A stretch of DNA of 64,000 nucleotides from Labilibaculum euxinicum (GTDB lineage: Bacteria; Bacteroidota; Bacteroidia; Bacteroidales; Marinifilaceae): contig NZ_WTCR01000001.1 of assembly GCF_009795715.1 (NCBI RefSeq), positions 310,001 to 374,000 of the forward strand, read 5' to 3'. Below the pieces are notes generated by a model. The model saw nothing but the letters and a program-made list of their open reading frames with translations, searched no databases and was not told where the DNA came from. This document shows positions 1 through 8,483 of the stretch, one piece after another. A program made the translations under genes and the position numbers. Positions within the stretch are counted from its first letter, which is position 1. The number at the start of each line of letters is the position of its first letter.

Positions 1-79
1 GATTTAAAAGTACTTTATTCATCTTGGCAAAATTCAATATATGTATTCGTTTTCATTAATTATTTTCCTGCAAATGATA

Positions 80-1306
80 TCATAAAACCATACAAATTTG
101 CTTAGCGATTCGCTCAATTAAGCTTGTTGTAACTGAATTACCTGCCTGCATATACAAATTACTGTTCGCTAGCTTGGGCAAGATATAATCATGAACAGGA
201 TAGCCTTGAAATGCAAAGCATTCTTTTGGTGTAAGTTTTCTGATTCCAAAATCATCTTTAATAAGCGGCACATTATGTCCGCCGGTACCCATATTTGCAG
301 TTAAGGTCGGACAAACATTATTTTTATTTTCTCTCACATAAACCCTACGCCACTGATAAATTGTGTCTTTCGATATCATTGATCTCTCCAGTTCCGGGTA
401 ATATTTATGATCTTTTTTGTAATAATAAATATCATCCTGCTTCCCTTTTTCTATAAAATCGTGAATGGTCTTTGTTAATTTAATCTCTTCGGGAAATTCA
501 AAATTCAAATAATTTTCAACCTGATTCGGATCAAAAGCTACAATAAAAATCCGCTCTCTGTTTTGAGGAACATTTGCATGTGTTGCTGTGTTTAAAACTT
601 TGTGAAACACTTTATATCCTAACTTTTCTTCTAAAGTCTCAAGAATTACTTTAAACGTATTTCCTTTATCGTGGGAAACCAAATTTTTAACATTTTCCAG
701 AAAAACAACCTTAGGCTGATGCCTTTCAATGATTTGTTCCACATCAAAAAATAAAGTCCCCCGGGTATCAGCAAAACCTTTTCGGTTCCCGGCAATTGAA
801 AATGCCTGACAAGGAAAGCCCGCACATAAAATATCAAATTGATCGGGAATGTAATTTTTATTTTTCTCTTTGGTTATATCTCCAAACGGTACCTCTCCAA
901 AATTCGCACGATAAGTCTTTTTAGCATTACTATTCCACTCACTGGTATAGATACACTTCCCTCCAACATTTTGCAATGCAAGTCTAAACCCGCCAATACC
1001 GGCAAAAAGATCAATAAATTTAAACTTGTAGTTTTTTGGAGTTGGGAATGGTACATTTTCAACTTCAGATAAGAGTTGTTGTAATGTATTTTCAAGCAAA
1101 ACAGGGAAATTATCGCTTTGCTGTTCGCATTCCAAGTAATTATTTAGAGTTAACAGAGCATCCTTTTCATAGTGCTTTTTCACACCATTTTGATAATTAT
1201 GCAGATAATGAGTTAAAACGGCTTTGTTTTCAGCCTCTTCAACAAGCTTTAGCTGGGATTTATCCCTCCCCAAATTATCTATACTTATTGCCTGAATTGA
1301 ACTCAT
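80..1306 (-). CDS. DNA (cytosine-5-)-methyltransferase
   Basis: Transfers a methyl group from S-adenosylmethionine to C5 of cytosine within a recognition sequence. All main C5-methyltransferase motifs are visible: motif I FIDLFAGIGGF (about residue 97), the PCQ catalytic loop with Cys166, ENV (204-206), QNRER (248-252), a target-recognition region, and the C-terminal QAGNSV motif. The first 90 residues are a charged extension without a recognised domain. At 408 aa it is a normal length for a stand-alone enzyme. No restriction endonuclease lies to its right. Its downstream side is only 79 bp from the window edge, so a partner could be outside. Specificity cannot be read from the sequence. Confidence 0.93.
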   Translation of the reverse strand: MSSIQAISIDNLGRDKSQLKLVEEAENKAVLTHYLHNYQNGVKKHYEKDALLTLNNYLECEQQSDNFPVLLENTLQQLLSEVENVPFPTPKNYKFKFIDLFAGIGGFRLALQNVGGKCIYTSEWNSNAKKTYRANFGEVPFGDITKEKNKNYIPDQFDILCAGFPCQAFSIAGNRKGFADTRGTLFFDVEQIIERHQPKVVFLENVKNLVSHDKGNTFKVILETLEEKLGYKVFHKVLNTATHANVPQNRERIFIVAFDPNQVENYLNFEFPEEIKLTKTIHDFIEKGKQDDIYYYKKDHKYYPELERSMISKDTIYQWRRVYVRENKNNVCPTLTANMGTGGHNVPLIKDDFGIRKLTPKECFAFQGYPVHDYILPKLANSNLYMQAGNSVTTSLIERIAKQICMVL

Positions 1307-1534
1307 TCTAATTTCCTCAATAATTTAGGGGGCAAGATACAAAAAAATAGTTGCTTTCAGACTGAAAACTCTTGACTCCAATGTTTCAATCACTTGCATA
1401 ATCAATACTTTTAAATGATTAACTATTTTTTTTATCACTATTCTTCTGCTAAATATTTGACTTGTATTGCCAACAACAATACATTAAAAGCACTCTCTTA
1501 CTACAGACCTCTAAGACAAATTTGCTTTTAAATC

Positions 1535-1564
1535 AAAAAAGGCAACCAATTGGCTGCCTTTTTT
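1535..1564 (-). terminator. Rho-independent terminator downstream of the YhdH-type gene
   Basis: A GC-containing inverted repeat (GGCAACC, AATT, GGCTGCC) is flanked by A6 on the left and T6 on the right, so it can work in both directions. It lies 19 bp beyond the stop of the reductase gene. The rest of 1307-1582 is AT-rich upstream DNA of the methyltransferase; I see no gene there. Confidence 0.8.
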
Positions 1565-1582
1565 CTTTTAATATTTAAAAAA

Positions 1583-2581
1583 CTATAGTTTCACAATAAC
1601 TCTCCCGCGACTCTTCTTTGCCAACATTAAATCAATATAGGTATCCAATTCTTCTAAAGATGACTCAATAACCTGCTCTTTGTTGCTGTAAACATTCCAA
1701 TCGGAAGCCAACTTGTTCCAAACTTTTTGGCGCAATTCCATTGGGCAATTCTGAGAATCAATACCAATTAAACTAATTCCATTTAGAATGAACGGGTAAA
1801 CCGTCATTGCTAAATCTCCTGAGCCAACATTACCACAACAGGTCACATTTCCCAATGGTTTGCAAGCTTTAAGAAGTGTATGCAAAGTATTTCCACCAAT
1901 AACATCAATGGCTCCAGCCCAAAGTGGCTTTAATAATGGTCTTCCCGATTGATCATCGGTAATTTCACTACTAATGCGACTAGCAACACCTAATTCGTGT
2001 AATTCATCTTCACCACCACTGTTTTCGAAAGTCGCCGCAATTACTTCAAAGCCTAAACTAACCAATATACTAATAGCAATACTACCCACTCCACCTAAGG
2101 CTCCTGTAACCACTACCGGCCCCATTTTTGGAGTTTGTCCTGCTGACAACAAGCGATACACCGATAAAGCAGCTGTAAATCCAGCAGTTCCATAAATCAT
2201 GGCTTGTTTAAAGTCCAATTCTTTTGGCATTGCAACAACCCAAGATTCCGGCACCCGAATATATTCTGCAAAACCACCATCGGTATTCATGCCCAAATCG
2301 TAGCTGGTTACAATTACTTCATCGCCGGCTTTAAACCTTTCACTCGCTGAATATTCCACAACTCCTGCAGCATCAATACCCGGCGTATGCGGATATTTTC
2401 GTGTCACCCCTTTATTTCCAGATACAGAAAGTGCATCTTTAAAATTCAAAGAAGAATACTTCACTCTCACAATTACCTCTCCATCCGGAAGATCTTCAAT
2501 TTTCCTTTTTTCAATTCTTCGAATGTATTTCCCTTCTTCTTCGTAAATTCGAAGTGCTTTAAATTCTCTTTTTGTATCCAT
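1583..2581 (-). CDS. yhdH: YhdH/AcuI-family NADPH-dependent quinone oxidoreductase or acrylyl-CoA reductase
   Basis: A medium-chain dehydrogenase/reductase of the zinc-free YhdH/YhfP/AcuI branch. Visible features are the N-terminal GroES-like domain (SLNFKDALSVSGNKGVTRKY), the PHTPGIDAAGVV segment, and the nucleotide-binding loop GALGGVGSIAISIL near residue 165. Length (332 aa) is normal. Characterised members reduce acrylyl-CoA or quinone-like electrophiles with NADPH; which substrate is used here is not visible. It is transcribed divergently from an HxlR-type regulator, and a palindrome covers its promoter, suggesting electrophile- or redox-responsive control. Confidence 0.88.
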   Translation of the reverse strand: MDTKREFKALRIYEEEGKYIRRIEKRKIEDLPDGEVIVRVKYSSLNFKDALSVSGNKGVTRKYPHTPGIDAAGVVEYSASERFKAGDEVIVTSYDLGMNTDGGFAEYIRVPESWVVAMPKELDFKQAMIYGTAGFTAALSVYRLLSAGQTPKMGPVVVTGALGGVGSIAISILVSLGFEVIAATFENSGGEDELHELGVASRISSEITDDQSGRPLLKPLWAGAIDVIGGNTLHTLLKACKPLGNVTCCGNVGSGDLAMTVYPFILNGISLIGIDSQNCPMELRQKVWNKLASDWNVYSNKEQVIESSLEELDTYIDLMLAKKSRGRVIVKL

Positions 2582-2605
2582 ATCTTATCCTGATTTAATT
2601 CTTAT

Positions 2606-2643
2606 CTTGTACCAAAGATACAAGCATTTTTATTACTAATCAA
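2606..2643 (-). promoter_or_regulatory. Promoter and candidate HxlR operator of the YhdH-type gene
   Basis: On the minus strand a Bacteroidota -7 element TATCTTTG (plus-strand 2613-2620) lies 20 bp from a TTG at 2641-2643. A perfect inverted repeat CTTGTA-N7-TACAAG (2606-2624) is centred on the -7 element, the position expected for a repressor site. The divergent HxlR gene starts 94 bp away. Assigning this site to that regulator is inference. Confidence 0.6.
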
Positions 2644-2717
2644 GAACTTACACTTTGGCAGGCTACTAACATTTTGTTCGTAATTGCTGATTATCAACGC
2701 GTAAAAACTTTTTTATT

Positions 2718-3032
2718 TTGAAAAAAGGAGATTGTCCAATAGATACATTTATCAATTTCGTTAAAGGAAAACGAAAAGCAACCATCATTTTGCATCTGAT
2801 ACAAGGAACCAAACGGTACAATGAATTGGTGAAACTTTTGCCGGACATCAGCGACAGAATGCTTAGCAAAAACCTAAAAGAATTGGAAGAGGATGGTTTG
2901 GTGATCCGTAAGGTTTACCCTGAAGTTCCGCCTAAAGTGGAATACAGCCTTACCGATTTGGGAAAAGAGATACATCCCATTTTAAAAGCCATGTTTTTAG
3001 GCGGAAGGATGTTCGAAAAACTAATGGAATAA
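2718..3032 (+). CDS. HxlR-family winged-helix transcriptional regulator
   Basis: A 104-aa single-domain MarR/HxlR-type DNA-binding protein. It has the family's N-terminal Cys-Pro (Cys6), the recognition-helix region RYNELVKLLPDISDRMLSKN and the wing ending VEYSLTDLGKEI. In characterised relatives (YodB, HypR, QorR) this N-terminal cysteine senses quinones, aldehydes or disulfide stress and controls an adjacent oxidoreductase, matching the divergent YhdH-type gene. The start is TTG: the frame is open upstream only to a stop at 2688 and contains no ATG, and a start here puts CP at the usual place. Confidence in the family is high; the inducer is unknown. Confidence 0.9.
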   Translation: MKKGDCPIDTFINFVKGKRKATIILHLIQGTKRYNELVKLLPDISDRMLSKNLKELEEDGLVIRKVYPEVPPKVEYSLTDLGKEIHPILKAMFLGGRMFEKLME

Positions 3033-3062
3033 GAAAGGCAACCAAACGATTGCCTTTCTCTT
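3032..3062. terminator. Shared terminator between the HxlR gene and pepT
   Basis: A 10-bp perfect inverted repeat (AGAAAGGCAA / TTGCCTTTCT, 3032-3041 and 3050-3059) starts at the HxlR stop codon and precedes the convergent pepT stop. The T-tract is only moderate on either strand. Confidence 0.6.
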
Positions 3063-3078
3063 TGTATACTTTATTCTG

Positions 3079-4305
3079 TTATCGTTTCGAAATTAATTCT
3101 ACAATTTTCAGAATTACTTCTACCGATTTTTCCATTGATTCTACCGGAACGTATTCGAATCTTCCATGGAAATTATGTCCGCCGGCAAATATATTCGGAC
3201 AAGGTAAACCCATATAGGAAAGGCGGCTTCCATCAGTTCCTCCACGAATTGGAATGATCATTGGCTCAACTCCTACTTGCTTCATTGCTTCTTCAGCAAT
3301 ATCAACAATGTATTTCACCGGCTCAATTTTTTCACGCATATTGTAATACTGATTGGTTATTTCCAGGCTTACACTTCCCTCACCATATTTCTCACAAAAT
3401 TCATCACAAAGAGATTGTACAAATTGTTTTCTCTCTTCATACTTCTTCATTTCAAAATCGCGGATAATGTATTGAAGGTTTGAATTCTCAACATTTCCCG
3501 CCATAGAAATTAAATGGTAAAAGCCTTCGTAACCTTCTGTTTTGTCGGGCACTTCATCTACAGGTAAACGTGTAAGAAATTCATTGGCAATCAACATCGA
3601 GTTAATCATTTTGTCTTTCGCCATTCCTGGATGAACATTACGGCCCTGAAAGCTAATTTTTGCAAATGCAGCATTAAAATTCTCATACTGCAACTCGCCA
3701 ATTTCACCACCATCAAGCGTATAAGCAAACTCAGCTCCAAACTTCTTCACATTAAAGAAATCAGCCCCTTTTCCAATTTCTTCATCAGGCGTAAAGCCAA
3801 TATGAACAGAACCGTGTTTAATTTCAGGATGTTCGGTAAGATATTCTACCGCAGTCATGATCTCTGCAACACCCGCTTTATCATCCGCCCCCAACAGCGT
3901 AATGCCATTCGTTGTTATTATCGTTTGACCTTTGTATTTTTTCAATTCCGGAAAATCAGCAACTTTCATCACGATATCCTTTTCTTCATTCAAAACAATA
4001 TCTTCGCCATTGTAGTTTTCCCAAAACTGAGGCTTCACATGTTTTCCAGAAAAATCAGGACTTGTATCCATATGAGCTACAAAACCTACGGCAGGAACTT
4101 CATGATCCAAATTGGAAGGAAGAACAGCCATAATGTATCCGTTCTCGTCAAGACTGATATTTTCCAATCCCATCTCTTCCAATTCCCGGGTCAATTCTTT
4201 TGCCAAAAACATTTGTCCGGGTGTACTGGGAGTTAACCCGGTTTCGGTATCCGATTGAGTATCGAATTTTACGTATCGTATAAATTTTTCTATTAAGGCA
4301 CTCAT
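3079..4305 (-). CDS. pepT: Peptidase T (tripeptide aminopeptidase)
   Basis: Cytosolic di-zinc M20B metallopeptidase that removes the N-terminal residue from tripeptides. Metal-ligand and catalytic motifs are clear: AHMDTSPD (His78, Asp80), [24 protein letters not shown] and the C-terminal [13 protein letters not shown]. Length 408 aa is exactly that of the family. The start [19 protein letters not shown] matches the usual N-terminus. It stands alone, convergent with the HxlR regulator, and fits the peptide-using lifestyle suggested elsewhere in the window. Confidence 0.97.
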   Translation of the reverse strand: MSALIEKFIRYVKFDTQSDTETGLTPSTPGQMFLAKELTRELEEMGLENISLDENGYIMAVLPSNLDHEVPAVGFVAHMDTSPDFSGKHVKPQFWENYNGEDIVLNEEKDIVMKVADFPELKKYKGQTIITTNGITLLGADDKAGVAEIMTAVEYLTEHPEIKHGSVHIGFTPDEEIGKGADFFNVKKFGAEFAYTLDGGEIGELQYENFNAAFAKISFQGRNVHPGMAKDKMINSMLIANEFLTRLPVDEVPDKTEGYEGFYHLISMAGNVENSNLQYIIRDFEMKKYEERKQFVQSLCDEFCEKYGEGSVSLEITNQYYNMREKIEPVKYIVDIAEEAMKQVGVEPMIIPIRGGTDGSRLSYMGLPCPNIFAGGHNFHGRFEYVPVESMEKSVEVILKIVELISKR

Positions 4306-4435
4306 ATCTGGTGTTTATATTAAAAAATGCACACATAACCACTTCCTAAAACTATTTGGTGAAGCGTTGCAATATTACTAAAATGATGTTTGAAAATGAA
4401 TTTGATTCCTGTTTTCTTATTGCGAATCTTAACTG

Positions 4436-5119
4436 TTATACATCATCGGATTTAAACTGAAAACCCAATCGTTTACCCGTTGGTATTCTTGCATTCTGAA
4501 TTTTCTCGAACATCTGTCCTACTGACATGATCTTCACATTATCGTATGGAGGAACCAATAAATCGAAATTCAAAGAATAATTAATGGCAGTTTCCACAAT
4601 GTTTCGCAGGTTATCATGATCGGCAGTAGAAACCGATAAATCCGTTTGCAGCAAACCCAATTGTCTTTTCCCCTCAACAATGTAATGCTTTTCTCTGTTG
4701 ATAAAAATTCGGGCAACCAAATATCCTAAATCCTCATATCGAGTATATTTAAAAGAATCGGCCAAAAAATTATAGACATTGATAATGCCTGAGTAAGCAT
4801 TATCAGGATCTGTTTTCACGTAAGCTTGCTTCCACACATTATGATCTCTGTTGAATTGAAATACATTGGTATGCAAACTAAAAACCAAAATATCGGATGC
4901 AATCTTAATTTGATATTCAAATTCTCCTTTGTCCTCAAAAGAAAGAAGTATATTTTCATCAACCTCTCCTAATTCTGAATTATACTCTTCAATTAAATTT
5001 TCAACTACAGCCCGTAATTCCTCAAATATCTCCTTGGTATTTTTATAAACAACTTGCTTTAATGAAGCTTTGTCCATAATTGTTGAGAGTATAGCAGCTT
5101 TTGTGTTTAAGATATTCAT
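4436..5119 (-). CDS. Hypothetical protein (227 aa)
   Basis: I do not recognise a domain with confidence. The protein is soluble, acidic and has no signal peptide or membrane segment. It contains regions such as FSLHTNVFQFNRDH and FNFDLLVPPYDNVKIMSVGQ. The frame is open to 5167, but the upstream part overlaps the proS terminator, so the ATG at 5119 (MNILNTKAAILS) is the better start; MDKASLKQ, 13 residues further in, is another possibility. It is separated from proS by that terminator and so is probably its own transcription unit. Confidence 0.75.
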   Translation of the reverse strand: MNILNTKAAILSTIMDKASLKQVVYKNTKEIFEELRAVVENLIEEYNSELGEVDENILLSFEDKGEFEYQIKIASDILVFSLHTNVFQFNRDHNVWKQAYVKTDPDNAYSGIINVYNFLADSFKYTRYEDLGYLVARIFINREKHYIVEGKRQLGLLQTDLSVSTADHDNLRNIVETAINYSLNFDLLVPPYDNVKIMSVGQMFEKIQNARIPTGKRLGFQFKSDDV

Positions 5120-5152
5120 TGTGTTATTGTTTAGAATTGAAAAGTAAATATA

Positions 5153-5187
5153 CAAAAAAACAGTCATCAGATACCTGATGACTGTTT
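5153..5187 (-). terminator. proS terminator
   Basis: A perfect 10-bp stem (CAGTCATCAG 5161-5170 with CTGATGACTG 5175-5184) and a 4-nt loop, followed on the minus strand by a T7-8 run. It lies 29 bp beyond the proS stop. Confidence 0.85.
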
Positions 5188-5215
5188 GATAATATCTACA
5201 TTTAACTTTTCTTAA

Positions 5216-6691
5216 TTAATAGGATTTTGCAAATACCACACGTTGTTTTGAAGGTTTTCCTGTTACCATACAAATCCCTTCTTCTCCATCTCCTTCGAAA
5301 GGAATACAGCGAATAGTTGCTTTTGTCTCCGTTTGAATTTTCTCTTCTGTTTCGGCTGTACCATCCCAGTGAGCAAGGAAAAATCCGGTTTTGCTTTCCA
5401 AAAGTTCCTTAAACTCTTCGTAAGTATCCACTTTAGTCGTTTTTTCTGTTCTAAAATCTAATGCTTTCTGGAAAATACTATTCTGAATTTCTTCCATTAA
5501 ATTTTCAATCAAATCTTCTACACCTTCAATAGAAACTGTTTCTTTTGTTAGGGTATCACGACGGGCCAACTCGATAGTTCCATTCTCCAAATCGCGGGCA
5601 CCAATTGCCAAACGAACAGGTACACCCTTTAATTCGTATTCAGCAAATTTCCATCCCGGTTTGCGATTATCGCTATCATCGAATTTAACTGAAATGCCTT
5701 TGGCTTTTAGTTTTGCTACAATAGGATTTATAGTTTCTGATATTTTTTCGAGCTCTTCAGCTTTTCGGTAGATGGGTACAATCACAACCTGAATTGGAGC
5801 CAGTTTTGGAGGCAGTACCAAGCCATTATCATCGGAGTGAGCCATAACTAAAGCACCCATTAAACGGGTTGAAACACCCCATGAAGTTGCCCAAACATAA
5901 TCCTCTTTGCCTTCTTTGTTAGTAAATTTCACATCAAATGCTTTTGCAAAATTCTGTCCCAAAAAGTGAGATGTTCCAGCTTGAAGAGCTTTACCATCCT
6001 GCATTAAGGCTTCAATACAATAAGTATCCAATGCTCCTGCAAAACGCTCAGATTCTGTTTTATGTCCCTTTAACACAGGAACAGACATCCACTTCTCGGC
6101 AAATTCACCGTAAATATCAACCATTTGTTTGGTCTCGATCAATGCCTCTTCTTTAGTTGCATGTGCCGTATGGCCTTCTTGCCATAAAAATTCTGATGTA
6201 CGCAAAAATAAACGGGTCCGCATTTCCCAACGCATAACATTCGCCCACTGATTACAAAGAATTGGTAAGTCGCGGTACGATTGAATCCAGTTTTTATAAG
6301 TACTCCAAATAATCGTTTCAGAAGTTGGCCGAATAATTAACTCTTCCTCCAACTTAGCATCCGGATCAACAATCACTCCTTTTCCGTTCGGATCATTTTT
6401 CAAACGGTAATGAGTTACCACTGCACATTCCTTTGCAAAACCTTCCACATGATCAGCTTCCTTACTCAAAAATGATTTAGGAATTAAAAGAGGAAAATAT
6501 GCATTTTGATGACCTGTCTCCTTGAACATTTTATCCAATTGAGCCTGTATCTTTTCCCAAATAGCATAGCCATAAGGTTTAATAATCATACATCCCCTTA
6601 CAGGAGAGTTTTCTGCTAAATCTGCCTTGATCACCAAGTCATTATACCATTGCGAGTAATTTTCGCTTCTACTGGTTAAAACTTTTGCCAT
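5216..6691 (-). CDS. proS: Prolyl-tRNA synthetase, archaeal/eukaryal-type (ProS type 3)
   Basis: Charges tRNA-Pro with proline. Class II motifs are visible, including motif 2 around [20 protein letters not shown] and the following GHTAHAT. There is no bacterial-type editing insertion; at 491 aa, with a C-terminal zinc-like domain ending in VFAKSY, it is the short archaeal/eukaryal form common in Bacteroidota. Its start [20 protein letters not shown] is typical. A tRNA-Pro gene is elsewhere in this window, but there is no regulatory link. Confidence 0.96.
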   Translation of the reverse strand: MAKVLTSRSENYSQWYNDLVIKADLAENSPVRGCMIIKPYGYAIWEKIQAQLDKMFKETGHQNAYFPLLIPKSFLSKEADHVEGFAKECAVVTHYRLKNDPNGKGVIVDPDAKLEEELIIRPTSETIIWSTYKNWIQSYRDLPILCNQWANVMRWEMRTRLFLRTSEFLWQEGHTAHATKEEALIETKQMVDIYGEFAEKWMSVPVLKGHKTESERFAGALDTYCIEALMQDGKALQAGTSHFLGQNFAKAFDVKFTNKEGKEDYVWATSWGVSTRLMGALVMAHSDDNGLVLPPKLAPIQVVIVPIYRKAEELEKISETINPIVAKLKAKGISVKFDDSDNRKPGWKFAEYELKGVPVRLAIGARDLENGTIELARRDTLTKETVSIEGVEDLIENLMEEIQNSIFQKALDFRTEKTTKVDTYEEFKELLESKTGFFLAHWDGTAETEEKIQTETKATIRCIPFEGDGEEGICMVTGKPSKQRVVFAKSY

Positions 6692-6792
6692 TATATATCG
6701 TTTTGGTATGGTATTTGCTACTTTTAGGGTAGTTATAATTCCTTACAAAAGTAAAAAATAATCTTAGATAATTCATTATTGGAGGACAAGCG

Positions 6793-8313
6793 ATGAAAAC
6801 CTATTTAAAAATTCTACTCATTACAGCATTCTTTGCAACCAGTTGCTCCCCATCTTATATGGGAACAGCGGTTTACGAAGATGATTTGTATTACAATCCT
6901 AATCAGGCTCCTTTATTAGTTCAAAAAGTTGAAGCCAATTCCCCTGCTGTTCAAAAGAGCAATTCTTTAGCTCCGGCAACTGCAACACAATCATCAACAA
7001 AAACCAATCCAAACATGGAATCGGAAGCTCTTGATGATCGTAATTTTGATGCATTACAACAAAAATACACCGAAATATTAAATGATGAGTCAATTGGTAG
7101 TGTTGACACAGTGATTTACGAAGGTGATTCTGGTTATTACTTAGGTGGATTTTCTGGTTCGGAACGGGATCAGGAAGAAGCTCAACGTTTACGGGACATG
7201 TATCCTCAGGGATTTGGTTACTACGATAACAGTGGTTACAATACCGCCATGTGGCTGGCCGGAGATCCTGACTGGAATGTTTACGTTGACGGAAACAATG
7301 TATGGTGGACACCAACATGGACAAATTACCGCTTTTACAATGGATATAATTATTCCACAATGAGATACGGTAATCTGTTTGCTTACAACTATCCATACGG
7401 AAACTATGGCTATAATTCCTATTGGGGATTTAACATGGGCTTCGGCGACAGCTGGTATTGGGATTTGAATTTCGGCTGGGGATTCTCAAATCACTACTAC
7501 GGAAGCTACTATCCATACTATGGACACTATGGTTACTACGGGCATCATGGATATTATGGCCACCACGGATATCATAATTATGCCTCTTCAACTTATGATG
7601 GAAAAAGAAGATCAAATAATTATAAGGCAGGAACTGCAACTAATGCAAGTGCCTCCAGACGAACAAACGCAAGTGCGGCATCGGCTTCAACCCGAAGGTC
7701 TGCGGCTTCAAGCACGAAAGCTGGTACTGTAAGTACAAGCAGAAGATCAACAAGCTCAGTTGCCAATGATATCAGAAGGAGTAATGCTGCAGCTCGTTAC
7801 AGCTCAGGCAATGGAAATTCTTACGGAACAAGAAGAACTGTATTAAATGGCACATCAGGCAGAAGATCTACTTATGGAACTACTCCTGCAACAAGAACAA
7901 GGACAAATACCAGAAGTAATTATTCCAACGGAAATACCAATCAAAATAGAAACAGTTATTCTAATACCCGTAGAAGTTCGTCGCCAAGTTATAATAAACC
8001 ACAAACGAATACACGACCTTCTTATAACCGATCTTCAAATTCGAACAAATCGAATTATTCAAAATCGTCGACAAGATCGTCTTATTCTAAAGTGAAAAAT
8101 AATTCGTCCAGACCATCATACAGATCAGGTTCTTCTAGATCCAATTCCAGTTACAGTAACAGCGGAACAAGAAGATCATCTGGGTCATCGGTTCGCTCTT
8201 CCAGAAGCAGCTCCGGATCATCAGGAAGTTCAATAAGATCATCAAGTGGAAGCTCTAGATCATCAAGCGGAAGTTCGAATTCAAGCAATTCGGGAAATAC
8301 AAGAAGAAGATAA
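6793..8313 (+). CDS. Low-complexity Tyr/Gly- then Ser/Arg/Asn-rich lipoprotein
   Basis: A 506-aa envelope lipoprotein: signal sequence ending FFATSC with acylated Cys18. An acidic region (about 25-115) follows, then a Tyr/Gly/His-rich stretch (about 115-270, with repeated HYGYYGHHGYYGH-type units). From about 275 to the end it is very basic and composed almost only of Ser, Arg, Asn, Gly, Thr and Tyr with SSR/RSS repeats. No catalytic domain is seen. A strong Shine-Dalgarno GGAGG lies 7 bp before the ATG, unusual for this phylum. Such proteins are known only as hypotheticals. A surface-coating or nucleic-acid/polysaccharide-binding role is speculation. Confidence 0.85.
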   Translation: MKTYLKILLITAFFATSCSPSYMGTAVYEDDLYYNPNQAPLLVQKVEANSPAVQKSNSLAPATATQSSTKTNPNMESEALDDRNFDALQQKYTEILNDESIGSVDTVIYEGDSGYYLGGFSGSERDQEEAQRLRDMYPQGFGYYDNSGYNTAMWLAGDPDWNVYVDGNNVWWTPTWTNYRFYNGYNYSTMRYGNLFAYNYPYGNYGYNSYWGFNMGFGDSWYWDLNFGWGFSNHYYGSYYPYYGHYGYYGHHGYYGHHGYHNYASSTYDGKRRSNNYKAGTATNASASRRTNASAASASTRRSAASSTKAGTVSTSRRSTSSVANDIRRSNAAARYSSGNGNSYGTRRTVLNGTSGRRSTYGTTPATRTRTNTRSNYSNGNTNQNRNSYSNTRRSSSPSYNKPQTNTRPSYNRSSNSNKSNYSKSSTRSSYSKVKNNSSRPSYRSGSSRSNSSYSNSGTRRSSGSSVRSSRSSSGSSGSSIRSSSGSSRSSSGSSNSSNSGNTRRR

Positions 8314-8321
8314 AATATAAT

Positions 8322-8351
8322 CACCGGAGTTTTGTTCTCCATACTCCGGTG
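8322..8351. repeat. 9-bp inverted repeat after the low-complexity lipoprotein gene
   Basis: CACCGGAGT and ACTCCGGTG form a perfect stem with a 12-nt loop, 8 bp after the stop codon. No T-tract follows, so it may be an RNA-stabilising stem or weak terminator rather than a classical terminator. Confidence 0.55.
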
Positions 8352-8483
8352 GATATAAAAAACCAACAAAAACAAATTTACGATCACCCTAAATCTGATA
8401 TAACTTTTCAGCTTACTCTCTTAATTGAATGGTTGCAACTTTTGATCAGAATAACACAAGACATTACTTTAAAATACTTTTTT

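Noticed and set aside
3631-4236. 201-codon plus-strand open frame
   Set aside because: It lies entirely antisense to pepT, which has all catalytic motifs; its translation is Phe/Ile/Cys-rich with no domain, as expected of a shadow frame.
6899-7396. 165-codon minus-strand frame
   Set aside because: Antisense to the low-complexity lipoprotein gene, whose repeats keep opposite frames open; no recognisable features.
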